From assembly GCA_016931225.1 (NCBI GenBank), contig JAFGFE010000005.1:62001-126000 (forward strand): DNA of 64,000 nt. Reading direction: 5' to 3'. Under the pieces are notes generated by a model. That model ran no database searches, was not told where the DNA came from, and was given only the letters and a program-made list of their open reading frames with translations. This DNA is from Candidatus Zymogenaceae bacterium. Lineage in GTDB: Bacteria > Desulfobacterota > Zymogenia > Zymogenales > Zymogenaceae. This document shows positions 53,258-61,396 of the stretch, piece by piece (the first letter of the stretch is position 1; every line of letters starts with the position of its first letter). The position numbers and the translations under genes are program-made.

Positions 53258-54412
53258 ATGTTCGATGAGCGCGTTCTCAGGGATACCAGGGCACTGGTAA
53301 ACCTCGATGCCGTCAAAAGCGTCGTCAGACACATCACGGCGGCCGCGGGCAATGGGGTTTCCGTCGTCATGGCCGTCGTCAAGGCCGACGGATACGGCCA
53401 CGGCGCGGTGCAGATCGCAAACGCCGCTCTTTCCTCCGGGGCCTCGTCCCTCGCCGTGGCCTATCCCCAGGAGGTACTGGAGCTCCGCACGGCCGGCATC
53501 GACGCACACACCCTGGTGATGGGGCTTCTCCCCGCAGGCAATCCCGACGTCGTGGACATCATCGTCAAGACCGGCGCGGCCCAGACCGTAGCGGATACCG
53601 ACGCGCCCCTCACCCTGGGCGCATCGGCGTCGGCAGACCGCCCAGTCCCCGTGCATATCAAGGTGGATACCGGGATGGGCCGCATCGGCATCCCCCCGGA
53701 GGATGTGCTCTCCTATATTGAATTTCTGAAGACCATCCCCGGCATCGTCATCGAGGGAATATTTACGCACTTTCCGTCCGCCGACGAGGCTGATCTCTCG
53801 TTTACGAGCAAACAGATCACCATATTTAAGGACCTCATACAAACCCTCGAGGGAAGCGGCATCAACATCCCCTTCAAACACATGGCGAACAGCGCGGGTA
53901 TACTTGCCTTACGGAATGCATACATAAACATGGTCCGTCCGGGGATCATGCTCTACGGCCTCTATCCGTCGAGCGAGGTGGAAAAATCCATCCCGCTTAC
54001 CCCGGCGCTCCGTCTGGTAAGCGCCGTCAGGTACCTCAAGCGGGTGCCTGCGGGTACTCCCATCAGCTATGGCCGCACATTCGTGACGTCCCGCCCCAGC
54101 GTCATCGCCACACTGCCGGTGGGATACGCCGACGGCTACAATCGGCTGCTCTCGAACAGGGGGAGTGTTTTGGTACGGGGGATGCGGGCGCCGATCACAG
54201 GCCGGATATGTATGGACATGACGATGATCGACGTGACGGATATCGAGGGTGTCGCCGTGGGCGACGAGGCGGTGCTCATAGGCCCCCAAGAGAACGATGA
54301 GATCACAGCCGACGAGATGGCAGGGCTTCTCGGGACGATCAACTATGAGGTCACCTGCGCGATCTCCAAGCGTGTCCCCCGGGTCTATATCGATGACGGG
54401 AAGGGAGTATGA
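53258..54412 (+). CDS. alr: Alanine racemase
   Basis: PLP enzyme producing D-alanine for peptidoglycan. The PLP lysine is in VMAVVKADGYGHGAV (Lys42). The TIM-barrel strand HIKVDTGMGRIGI and the second-domain tyrosine segment TPISYGRTF, then RICMDMTMIDVTD, fit the family. Length 384 is normal. Its TGA overlaps the next start (ATGA), so the LPS-kinase-like protein is coupled to it. Confidence 0.95.
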   Translation: MFDERVLRDTRALVNLDAVKSVVRHITAAAGNGVSVVMAVVKADGYGHGAVQIANAALSSGASSLAVAYPQEVLELRTAGIDAHTLVMGLLPAGNPDVVDIIVKTGAAQTVADTDAPLTLGASASADRPVPVHIKVDTGMGRIGIPPEDVLSYIEFLKTIPGIVIEGIFTHFPSADEADLSFTSKQITIFKDLIQTLEGSGINIPFKHMANSAGILALRNAYINMVRPGIMLYGLYPSSEVEKSIPLTPALRLVSAVRYLKRVPAGTPISYGRTFVTSRPSVIATLPVGYADGYNRLLSNRGSVLVRGMRAPITGRICMDMTMIDVTDIEGVAVGDEAVLIGPQENDEITADEMAGLLGTINYEVTCAISKRVPRVYIDDGKGV

Positions 54413-55332
54413 TGATCCTCTCCCCGTCCCTCCTTCCGTTCACCGCGGCAACGACACAGAAAGCCGCACGGGAGGAGGGCTTCGTGACCATCAGGCGGGG
54501 ACGATTCGTCTTCACCGTCCACACAGAGTATATCGAGAGCATCATCTCCGATTCAGTCCTGACCGAGCCGATCGAGCGTCTCATCTCCCGTCATGATACA
54601 CACATCGAAGGCGGCAGGGGGGCTGTCGCCCGGGTGGATATCCCCGGGATCGGAGCGGCATTCGTCCGGGATTACCGACACGGCGGGCTCTTGCGGGCCC
54701 TTTTGGGCGGACGCTTTTTCGTCCCCGGAAGAGAGACACGGGAGCTTCGCGTTCTCCAGGCGGCCCGGGTCGCGGGCCTCCCGGTGCCCGATCCCCTCGC
54801 CTCCGCCCGGGAGAGATGCGGATTCCTTCAGGGATACCGCGCCCGCATCGTCACCGCGGAAATACCCCGCACCGCATCGCTTGTGACGGCGCTCTGGGAG
54901 AAAACCGACCGGGGACGGGACACCTCTTCCCTCCTCTTCTCCGTCGGAAAAACCGTCCGCGCCCTGCACAACACAGGAATCTTTCATCACGACCTGAACA
55001 TGCACAACATCCTGGTGGACGAAAACGACGGGATTTTCATTATAGATTTCGATCGGGCGCGGTTGCGAAAGGCCCTCGGCATGCGGGGCCGCATCGCAAA
55101 CCTGCGGCGTCTGCTCAGGTCCGGAAGAAAGCTCGCCCGGCTCCATCACAACGCGCCAAAGGGATGGTTTTCCGATGATCGTTTCCGTGAACTACTCAAA
55201 GGGTACGTGGACGGAGACGAAAAACTGAAAGGAAGGCTGATCTCGAAGACGACGGACTTCTTTCCCCTCATCGTGAGAGCCCGCATCGGGTGGGCCCTGG
55301 ACGACCTTCTGTATCGGAGGGGGGAGAAGTAA
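54409..55332 (+). CDS. LPS core kinase-like protein (WaaP/KdkA family)
   Basis: A 307-residue protein-kinase-fold enzyme of the lipopolysaccharide kinase family. The nucleotide loop is GGRGAVARVDIPGIGAAFVRDY, with a GLLRALLGGRFF segment, then catalytic loop HHDLNMHNILVDE (His/Asp/Asn around residue 198-205) and metal loop IIDFDRARL. These are the WaaP/KdkA marks for Kdo or heptose phosphorylation. ATG 54409 overlaps alr by 4 bp. It lies near but opposite in strand to the lipid A/LPS operon. Confidence 0.83.
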   Translation: MMILSPSLLPFTAATTQKAAREEGFVTIRRGRFVFTVHTEYIESIISDSVLTEPIERLISRHDTHIEGGRGAVARVDIPGIGAAFVRDYRHGGLLRALLGGRFFVPGRETRELRVLQAARVAGLPVPDPLASARERCGFLQGYRARIVTAEIPRTASLVTALWEKTDRGRDTSSLLFSVGKTVRALHNTGIFHHDLNMHNILVDENDGIFIIDFDRARLRKALGMRGRIANLRRLLRSGRKLARLHHNAPKGWFSDDRFRELLKGYVDGDEKLKGRLISKTTDFFPLIVRARIGWALDDLLYRRGEK

Positions 55333-55404
55333 ACAGCGTCGCTCGACGGAAAGATCCGGACGCACCCCGCTCCAACCCGTCAGCTCTCCCCTCCCCGAAC
55401 AGGT

Positions 55405-56004
55405 CTATCCGTCCGGGGGGAAGTACGCGCGAACGGTGTCCCGCACCTCGTCGAGCCAGCGCTTCCGCTCCTCTTCCGTGCTGTCGACCACCACGGAGAA
55501 CATCCGCCGATAGAACGTATCGACGCCGCACAGGTCGAATATACAGTTTTTCCATATGAGCTCCAGCGGATCGCCGAACATCGACCGCTCCCTTTTTTCC
55601 TGGGTGTTTGAGGTATTGAACACCAACGCGGCCTGTGCTGTGAGCAATCCCTCGGGCACCCCCCCTCCATCGTCTCCCTCCAGGAACCGATAGGCAATCC
55701 CCGGACGAAAGACCCGGTCCACCCAGCCCTTGAGGATCGCCGGGGGCTGGCCCCACCAGTTCGGATGCACGATGACAATGCCGTCGGCATTCGCAAGCTC
55801 CCGGCACATCTCTTCTACCTCCGGGGAGACATCGCCTTTTGTGGGTATCTCCCGCTCGGGGAGGTGGGAGTCGAATCCGTGTCGATACAGATCGAGGAGT
55901 GTCGCTGTGTGGCCGTTTTCCCGGGCCGTGGAGACGACGGTATCGGCGACGGCGTGGTTGAAGCTTTTGGGAGACGGGTGGGCGAGAACGACGAGAATAT
56001 TCAT
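55405..56004 (-). CDS. NAD(P)H-quinone oxidoreductase, flavodoxin-fold (KefF/NQO1 type)
   Basis: A 199-residue FMN/FAD-binding reductase. The N-terminal ILVVLAHPSPKSFNHAVAD and the mid-protein HPNWWGQPPAILKGWVDRVF are family signatures of KefF/MdaB/YwrO-type enzymes, which reduce quinones or azo compounds with two electrons. Substrate uncertain. It lies 10 bp upstream (in coordinates) of a spermidine-synthase-like gene, in the same orientation and probably cotranscribed. Confidence 0.87.
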   Translation of the reverse strand: MNILVVLAHPSPKSFNHAVADTVVSTARENGHTATLLDLYRHGFDSHLPEREIPTKGDVSPEVEEMCRELANADGIVIVHPNWWGQPPAILKGWVDRVFRPGIAYRFLEGDDGGGVPEGLLTAQAALVFNTSNTQEKRERSMFGDPLELIWKNCIFDLCGVDTFYRRMFSVVVDSTEEERKRWLDEVRDTVRAYFPPDG

Positions 56005-56014
56005 CTCTCTTCTT

Positions 56015-56770
56015 TCATACTTTTTTTATACATGTACGACGAGCCCTGTGGGAGCGTTTGGCCGTGTAGATCGCGGTGGGCGGAAGATCCCGATCGGGGG
56101 AGTCCCGATCTGAGAGATCCGTATCGGAAAGATCTTCCTTGATGAGCGTCACGCGGATGGAATCGAAGAGATCATCCAGGAGCCGGTGGATTCGCCGGTC
56201 CGGGCGGTGGGACCACAGGCCGAGGACGCCGCCGGGCTTCAATGCACGTCTCATTGATTTCAGGCCCGAGCGGCCGTAGAGCCGATCATTCTCCTCGCGC
56301 ACCAAAAACGACGGCCCGTTGTCCACATCCAGAACAATGGCGTCGAATCGCCTCCTGTTTCGCCTGATCACCTCCATCACATCGCCGGTATGTACCGTGA
56401 CCCGGCGATCGAAAAGGGCATGATCGTTGAAACGGGCCAGGTAGACCCTATTCCATCTGACAATCGCCTCCTCTATCTCCGCCACCACCACATCATTGAT
56501 GCGATCGTCACACAAGGTCTGTGCGAGAGTCAGTCCCAAGCCGAGGCCGCCCACGCACACCGTCAGGGGACCGGGTGAGTCCACGTCCGCCAGGGTCCGT
56601 GTTGCCAGCATCCGCTCCGTGCGCCCGTCGACGGCGCTCATCACGTAATGGCCCCCCACGCTCAGCTCAAAGCGCTCACCGGCTGTCGTTACTTTTTTTT
56701 GAAGCATCAGCGTGCCGCTTCGGCCTTCGATGCTTTCAACAACCATCGTATTTTTCGCGGGAGTTTCCAT
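56015..56770 (-). CDS. Spermidine synthase-like methyltransferase-fold protein
   Basis: A 251-residue Rossmann-fold protein. The SAM/dcSAM-binding loop is VGGLGLGLTLAQTL, followed by DVVVAEIEEAIVRWNR and IVLDVDNGPSFLVREEN, which resemble the aminopropyltransferase (SpeE) fold. The polyamine-binding acidic residues are partly replaced and the N-terminal spermidine domain is reduced, so true spermidine synthesis is doubtful. The C-terminus has a Ser/Asp/Pro repeat (LSDTDLSDRDSPDRDLPP) and a basic tail. Start ATG 56770 is a choice; the initiation signal is weak. Confidence 0.72.
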   Translation of the reverse strand: METPAKNTMVVESIEGRSGTLMLQKKVTTAGERFELSVGGHYVMSAVDGRTERMLATRTLADVDSPGPLTVCVGGLGLGLTLAQTLCDDRINDVVVAEIEEAIVRWNRVYLARFNDHALFDRRVTVHTGDVMEVIRRNRRRFDAIVLDVDNGPSFLVREENDRLYGRSGLKSMRRALKPGGVLGLWSHRPDRRIHRLLDDLFDSIRVTLIKEDLSDTDLSDRDSPDRDLPPTAIYTAKRSHRARRTCIKKV

Positions 56771-57006
56771 AATTCCGACAGGCGCAGCCTCATCGGGCGC
56801 TCGGGTTCTGGATAACTTGTGGATAAGCGGGACTCGCGGATATCGAACCATTTGATTTTACGAGACTTTTCCGCATCTGCTTAATAATTAAGCAGCCAGA
56901 AACAACAAGCATATCAACAACATCCGCACAATTTACCAGGTATTTGTGATACCGCCGGCATATCTTTTACTTATGCAATATGCCCGGATCCGTGTATCGT
57001 ATTGTG

Positions 57007-58014
57007 TCATGTCACAAGAGAGAGGGCGGCGCCGACAACATCGCCCACCTCTACCAGCTCCATACATCGGTGATGTTTCAACGGACATGACCGCTCGAGA
57101 CACGGGGAGCATTCCACCTCATGACGCACCAGGGCGAAGCGCCCTGTTTCGGCCATGGGGGAGGTTGTCGTTGAATTCGTGGACCCGAACACCGCCACGA
57201 GGGGCACATTCAGGGCCGCCGCCAGATGCATGGGGCCGGTATCGTTCGTGATAAAAAGATCGGTCGAGTCTATGAGGGCCAGAAGCTGTCTGATCGTCGT
57301 CCTCCCCGCGGCAATGACGGGTGCTCTCTTCATGTATCGGGACACCTCCTCCGCGACGTCCACCTCCAGGGGACCGCCGAACACAATCGCCTGTGCGTCA
57401 AGCTTTTCCGTGATGATGTCCGCGGCTTGGGCGAATCGATCGGTGTACCATCGCTTCGCATCCCCGTAGGCCGCACCCGGATTGACGCCGATGAGCCTTC
57501 TTCCCCGCCACCCCCATTTATAGAGCAGCGCCTTCGCCTCTTCCCGCTCCCGGTCGGACACGGAAAGCCTCGGTATCACCGGCTCCCCCGGGTCTCCCAG
57601 CGTCGAGACCAGGTGCCGATAATATTCGCTCTGATGCCGGGATGTAACCTCCTTCGTCCGCTCGACGCGATCGGTCAGGAGTAAAGACCGCATGTCCGCC
57701 GCGTATCCCAGGCGGCGGCGGGCACGGGCGAAGAAGATGAGCGCCGCAGCATGCAGGGACCGGGGGAAGATGACCCCCAGGTCGTACCGATCCCGTCTCA
57801 GCCTCGATACCAGCTCGCGCTCTCCCTGAAATCCCGGGGAATATTCCACAACACCGTCGATGACATCCAGTCCCGAAAGCACTCCCCCCAGAGGCCTTTT
57901 GAGTGCGATATCGATGACGGCATTGGGGTACATGTGCCTGAGGGCGTACACGGCGGGAAGGGAGAGACAAACATCCCCGATCCAGTTTGTGCCCTTCACG
58001 ATGATCCGATTCAC
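57007..58014 (-). CDS. waaF: ADP-heptose:LPS heptosyltransferase (WaaF-like, GT9)
   Basis: Adds L-glycero-D-manno-heptose to the LPS core. The N-terminus begins VNRIIVKGTNWIGDVCLSLPA, the GT9 hallmark; VNPGAAYGDAKRWY and ITNDTGPMHLAAAL form the donor site, and the C-terminal CSPCLERSCPLKHHRCM contains the usual cysteine cluster of WaaF. Start GTG 58014 is chosen; a TTG 12 codons upstream would overlap the Trm112-like gene. It ends the operon's minus-strand run of core genes. Confidence 0.9.
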   Translation of the reverse strand: MNRIIVKGTNWIGDVCLSLPAVYALRHMYPNAVIDIALKRPLGGVLSGLDVIDGVVEYSPGFQGERELVSRLRRDRYDLGVIFPRSLHAAALIFFARARRRLGYAADMRSLLLTDRVERTKEVTSRHQSEYYRHLVSTLGDPGEPVIPRLSVSDREREEAKALLYKWGWRGRRLIGVNPGAAYGDAKRWYTDRFAQAADIITEKLDAQAIVFGGPLEVDVAEEVSRYMKRAPVIAAGRTTIRQLLALIDSTDLFITNDTGPMHLAAALNVPLVAVFGSTNSTTTSPMAETGRFALVRHEVECSPCLERSCPLKHHRCMELVEVGDVVGAALSLVT

Positions 58015-58021
58015 GGTGTTC

Positions 58022-58195
58022 TTAGTCCTCGATCTTTTTCGCTTCGTCAATCAGCATCACCGGGATGCCGTCCTGTATCTCATACAGCAACTTGCAGGCG
58101 TGACACACCAGCCCGTCCCCGCCCTCTGTGAGCACGACATCCCCCTTGCATTTCGGGCAGGCAAGAATATCAAGCAGCTCCCTGTCAATACTCAT
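58022..58195 (-). CDS. Trm112/UPF0434-type zinc protein
   Basis: A 57-residue protein starting MSIDRELLDILACPKCKGDVV, with a second pair in LVCHACKLLYEIQDGIPVML. This is the Trm112/YcaR pattern, a small zinc protein that in other organisms activates methyltransferases or sits beside LPS genes (YcaR near lpxK and kdsB in enterobacteria). CGGAGGAATTGTGAC precedes ATG 58195. It lies 1 bp after gmhB and 7 bp before waaF. Confidence 0.88.
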   Translation of the reverse strand: MSIDRELLDILACPKCKGDVVLTEGGDGLVCHACKLLYEIQDGIPVMLIDEAKKIED

Positions 58196-58196
58196 G

Positions 58197-58787
58197 TCAC
58201 AATTCCTCCGTAGTATGGGAAAGAATATGTTCCACGGCGTCCGCCAGGTCCCGGGCGAGATATGCCGTAGCAATGCCGTGTTCAATCAGCTTCTCCCTCT
58301 CGGTTATACCGTGGCCGGTCAGAACGTGGATGGACCGCGCCCCCGCATTTACGCCGAGCAGTACATCCCCCAGGTGATCGCCGACGACATACGACCGGGA
58401 AATGTCGATATCGAGATCATCTATCGCTCGCTTTACCATGCCGGTATTCGGCTTCCTGCACCCGCAGTCTTTCCGATATTCCCCGTCGCCGAACTCCGGG
58501 TGATGCGGGCAGTAATAAATCCCGTCGATACGCGCCCCCTCCCGCCCGAGAACCTCAACCATCCGCCGGTTGACGGCATGAACATCCTCCTCGGTAAAGT
58601 ATCCCCTCGCCACCCCGGACTGGTTGGAGACCACCACCACAATAAAGCCCGCGTCATTGAGACGGGCGACGGCCTGTGCGGCGCCGGGTATCAACTCCAG
58701 CTCTTCGGGATCGTTGAGGTATCCCACCTCGACGTTGATCGTGCCGTCCCGGTCGAGAAACACCGCCCTTCTTTTAGCCTTCTTCAT
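58197..58787 (-). CDS. gmhB: D-glycero-beta-D-manno-heptose-1,7-bisphosphate 7-phosphatase
   Basis: HAD phosphatase of the ADP-heptose pathway. The nucleophile motif FLDRDGTINVEVGYL is at about residue 11, the second motif is VSNQSGVARGYF, and the zinc-binding cysteines are in YYCPHHPEF and CGCRKPN, as in GmhB. The C-terminal VVGDHLGDVLLGVNAGA is motif IV. ATG 58787 overlaps lpxK by 14 bp; a GTG five codons upstream is possible. Other heptose genes (gmhA, hldE) are not in the window. Confidence 0.93.
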   Translation of the reverse strand: MKKAKRRAVFLDRDGTINVEVGYLNDPEELELIPGAAQAVARLNDAGFIVVVVSNQSGVARGYFTEEDVHAVNRRMVEVLGREGARIDGIYYCPHHPEFGDGEYRKDCGCRKPNTGMVKRAIDDLDIDISRSYVVGDHLGDVLLGVNAGARSIHVLTGHGITEREKLIEHGIATAYLARDLADAVEHILSHTTEEL

Positions 58788-59904
58788 TGTATGCCCGCAC
58801 ACACGATTCGATCATTGCAATCACGCCCTCGTCCTCCTGTACCCTCAGTCCCATCCGCACCGCAAGGAGCCGATGGGAGAGCGTATGGTCTCCGATTCGC
58901 ATCAGATCCTTTTCCGTCGTCACGATAACCTCCGCCCCGAAACGGGCGGCCACGTGGTTTATCGCCGCGTAATCGTTTTCCGAAAAGCGGTGATGATCCC
59001 GAAAGGGGAGCGTGTAGACCACGATGACGCCGATGTCTTCCAGTGTATCAAAAAACCGCTGGGGCCTGGCGATTCCGCAAAACGCCAGCGCCTTCTTTTT
59101 TTCGAGGGCCCGAGCAGGGTACTCCGTCCCGTCTCCGTCAACGAGGGCCAGAGGCACGGGAACGGAATAGACCCGGGGAATCGTGCCGCACACCCGCTCG
59201 ATCGGGCCCGGCCCGTCTTCATGTGATGTACTCTCGACCGCGGCTTCCGATAGCCACAGGACATCCCCCCGCCGCGCGGCGGAGAGCGGCTCGCGGAGGG
59301 GACCCGCGGGAAACACCAAGCTGTTTCCGACCTGGTTCACCCGATCCGCCACCAGAACATCCAGGTCCCGGTGCAATCTGAGATGCTGGAATCCGTCGTC
59401 TATCAGCACCACCTGCGCCCCAAACCGGGAAACAGCGGCACGGGCGGCGGCGACCCTGTTCGGGCTGACGACCACCGATACGCCCGGATTCCTCCAAGCT
59501 GTCAGCAGCGCCTCGTCCGGGGCGTCGCCCGGCGAACATACGGGGCCGTTTCGATCCGACACCACCAGGTACTCGCCGGCAACCTCAAATCCATATCCCC
59601 GGGAGACCACCGACACGGAAATCCCCCGCTCCGTCAGCCTCCGAGCAAGGTGCATCACCACCGGGGTCTTTCCCTGACCGCCGACGCTGATATTCCCAAC
59701 GCTCACCACACACGCGGAAACGGAATAACTTTCGAACAACCGCACCCGGTAGAGAAACGCCCTGATCTTCATGACAAGGCCGTAGATCAGGCCGACAAGA
59801 TAGACCGGGAAAAAGAGCAGCATCACCCTGTATCTTGAGGCCCTGTCCTGGTAGAGCCGCTCCACCCACCCGATACAGCGTTCGGCACAACCCCCGGGAA
59901 CCAT
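58774..59904 (-). CDS. lpxK: Tetraacyldisaccharide 4'-kinase
   Basis: Phosphorylates the tetraacyl lipid A disaccharide at the inner membrane. An N-terminal helix (VMLLFFPVYLVGLIYGLV) anchors it. The Walker A SVGNISVGGQGKTPVVM, and later VVLIDDGFQHLRLHRDLD and PAGPLREPLSA, are diagnostic of LpxK. The ATG overlaps the kdtA stop (TGATG). 376 residues. Confidence 0.94.
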   Translation of the reverse strand: MVPGGCAERCIGWVERLYQDRASRYRVMLLFFPVYLVGLIYGLVMKIRAFLYRVRLFESYSVSACVVSVGNISVGGQGKTPVVMHLARRLTERGISVSVVSRGYGFEVAGEYLVVSDRNGPVCSPGDAPDEALLTAWRNPGVSVVVSPNRVAAARAAVSRFGAQVVLIDDGFQHLRLHRDLDVLVADRVNQVGNSLVFPAGPLREPLSAARRGDVLWLSEAAVESTSHEDGPGPIERVCGTIPRVYSVPVPLALVDGDGTEYPARALEKKKALAFCGIARPQRFFDTLEDIGVIVVYTLPFRDHHRFSENDYAAINHVAARFGAEVIVTTEKDLMRIGDHTLSHRLLAVRMGLRVQEDEGVIAMIESCVRAYNEEG

Positions 59905-61250
59905 CACGACTCTCCGATCAGGGGCAGAACGGCGTCCAGCGTCCGCACGGCGGCCCCCCTGTTGCTCTCCACAACCTCCATCGCCCGAAGCCCCGCATCC
60001 TCCCGCATCTTTTTATCGGAAAACATACGTATCGTCATTTTCGCAATCTCCGGGGCGTCCCGTACCACGAATCCCCCCCCCGCATCGACGAGAGCCTGGG
60101 AAATGTCAGGAAAGTTCTCCATGTACGGGCCGAACAACACCGGCTTCCTCTGAGCCGCGGCCTCAAGGACGTTGTGGCCTCCCACGCCGGGAATGAGGCT
60201 CCCCCCCAGAAACGCCGCGTCTGAAGCGGCGATGAGCCCCGTCAGCTCCCCCATACTATCGAGGAGCAGGATATCAACCCCGCGGGCCTTCCGCCCGACA
60301 TCACCGTCGGTACGCCTCGTCATTCGATATGGATACCGGCCGATAAGCGCCGCCACCTCATCGGATCTCGTCAGGTGACGAGGGGCCAGCACCAAGAGAA
60401 CGTCGGGCACCTCTTTCCGAACGGCCGTGAACGCATCAAGGATCACCCCTTCCTCTCCGGGGTGTGTGCTCCCCGCCACGAAGAGGGGACGGGAGGATGC
60501 GATCAGTTCACACAGCTCGGGTGGGGCGGACGCCTCCCGGTACTGAGCGTCGTATTTGATGTTGCCAGATACCGCTATGCGCAAGTTGTCGTACCCGAGT
60601 TCAACGTATCGCTCACGATACACGTCGGACTGGGCGATGATTCGATCGAATCCATCGAGGATAGGGGCGAACACACGTCTCACCTTTCTCATACGACCGA
60701 AGCTCCGGGGAGACATGCGCGCGTTTATCAAAGCGCAGGGGATATTTCTCTTTGAGAGTATTCGAAGCAGCCCGGGCCATATTTCCGCCTCCATCACCAG
60801 AACCAGCCGGGGGTTGACGTGATCGACGGACCGCTTCATTGTCACGAAGAAGTCAAAGGGGAAGAAAAAACAGGGCACCCCGGGGAGCTTTTCCCGGGCC
60901 GCGTTTTTCCCGGTTATCGTATTGGTTGAAACCACCACGGGGATTTGTGGACATCGTTTTCTCAACTCGCCGATGAGAATCACGACGGCGAGCATCTCCC
61001 CGTAGGATGCGGCATGTATCCAGATCGGATGATCCGGGAGCGTATCAAGAAGGCCGAACCGCTCTTTCGCGCCCCGTCTGCTTTCCCGGTCGCCGAAAAG
61101 CTTCGGGAAATAATATATCAGCGCGACACCGAAAAAGACGAGGAAGAACAGCGAATACAAAAAGAACACGATCCCTCTCGGCCCTTTTTGCGCTCCCGCA
61201 CCCATGCCCGAGGAATACTTCGTTTCTTTTTTCTCTGTAGTACGACTCAT
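59904..61250 (-). CDS. waaA: 3-deoxy-D-manno-octulosonic acid transferase
   Basis: KdtA/WaaA adds Kdo to lipid IV-A. An N-terminal hydrophobic segment (IVFFLYSLFFLVFFGVALIYYF) and the catalytic-domain marks IWIHAASYGEM, LVLVMEAEIWPGLLR and LFVAGSTHPGEE, then GGSLIPGVGGHNVLEAAA, are all typical. 448 residues includes an extended N-terminus compared with enterobacterial enzymes. Whether it adds one or two Kdo units is not readable. It lies 147 bp after msbA. Confidence 0.94.
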   Translation of the reverse strand: MSRTTEKKETKYSSGMGAGAQKGPRGIVFFLYSLFFLVFFGVALIYYFPKLFGDRESRRGAKERFGLLDTLPDHPIWIHAASYGEMLAVVILIGELRKRCPQIPVVVSTNTITGKNAAREKLPGVPCFFFPFDFFVTMKRSVDHVNPRLVLVMEAEIWPGLLRILSKRNIPCALINARMSPRSFGRMRKVRRVFAPILDGFDRIIAQSDVYRERYVELGYDNLRIAVSGNIKYDAQYREASAPPELCELIASSRPLFVAGSTHPGEEGVILDAFTAVRKEVPDVLLVLAPRHLTRSDEVAALIGRYPYRMTRRTDGDVGRKARGVDILLLDSMGELTGLIAASDAAFLGGSLIPGVGGHNVLEAAAQRKPVLFGPYMENFPDISQALVDAGGGFVVRDAPEIAKMTIRMFSDKKMREDAGLRAMEVVESNRGAAVRTLDAVLPLIGES

Positions 61251-61396
61251 GTATCAGCCACGACGGCACACGGCATCCGGTCGTCATGTGCACCATCCCC
61301 CCCGGGATCACGGCCGAAGGGTTCATATCGGCATGCCGTTTACCTTGTCCCGAGGAGGGCAGACGTCACAATCGCAGACGGGATATCGTACGCATG

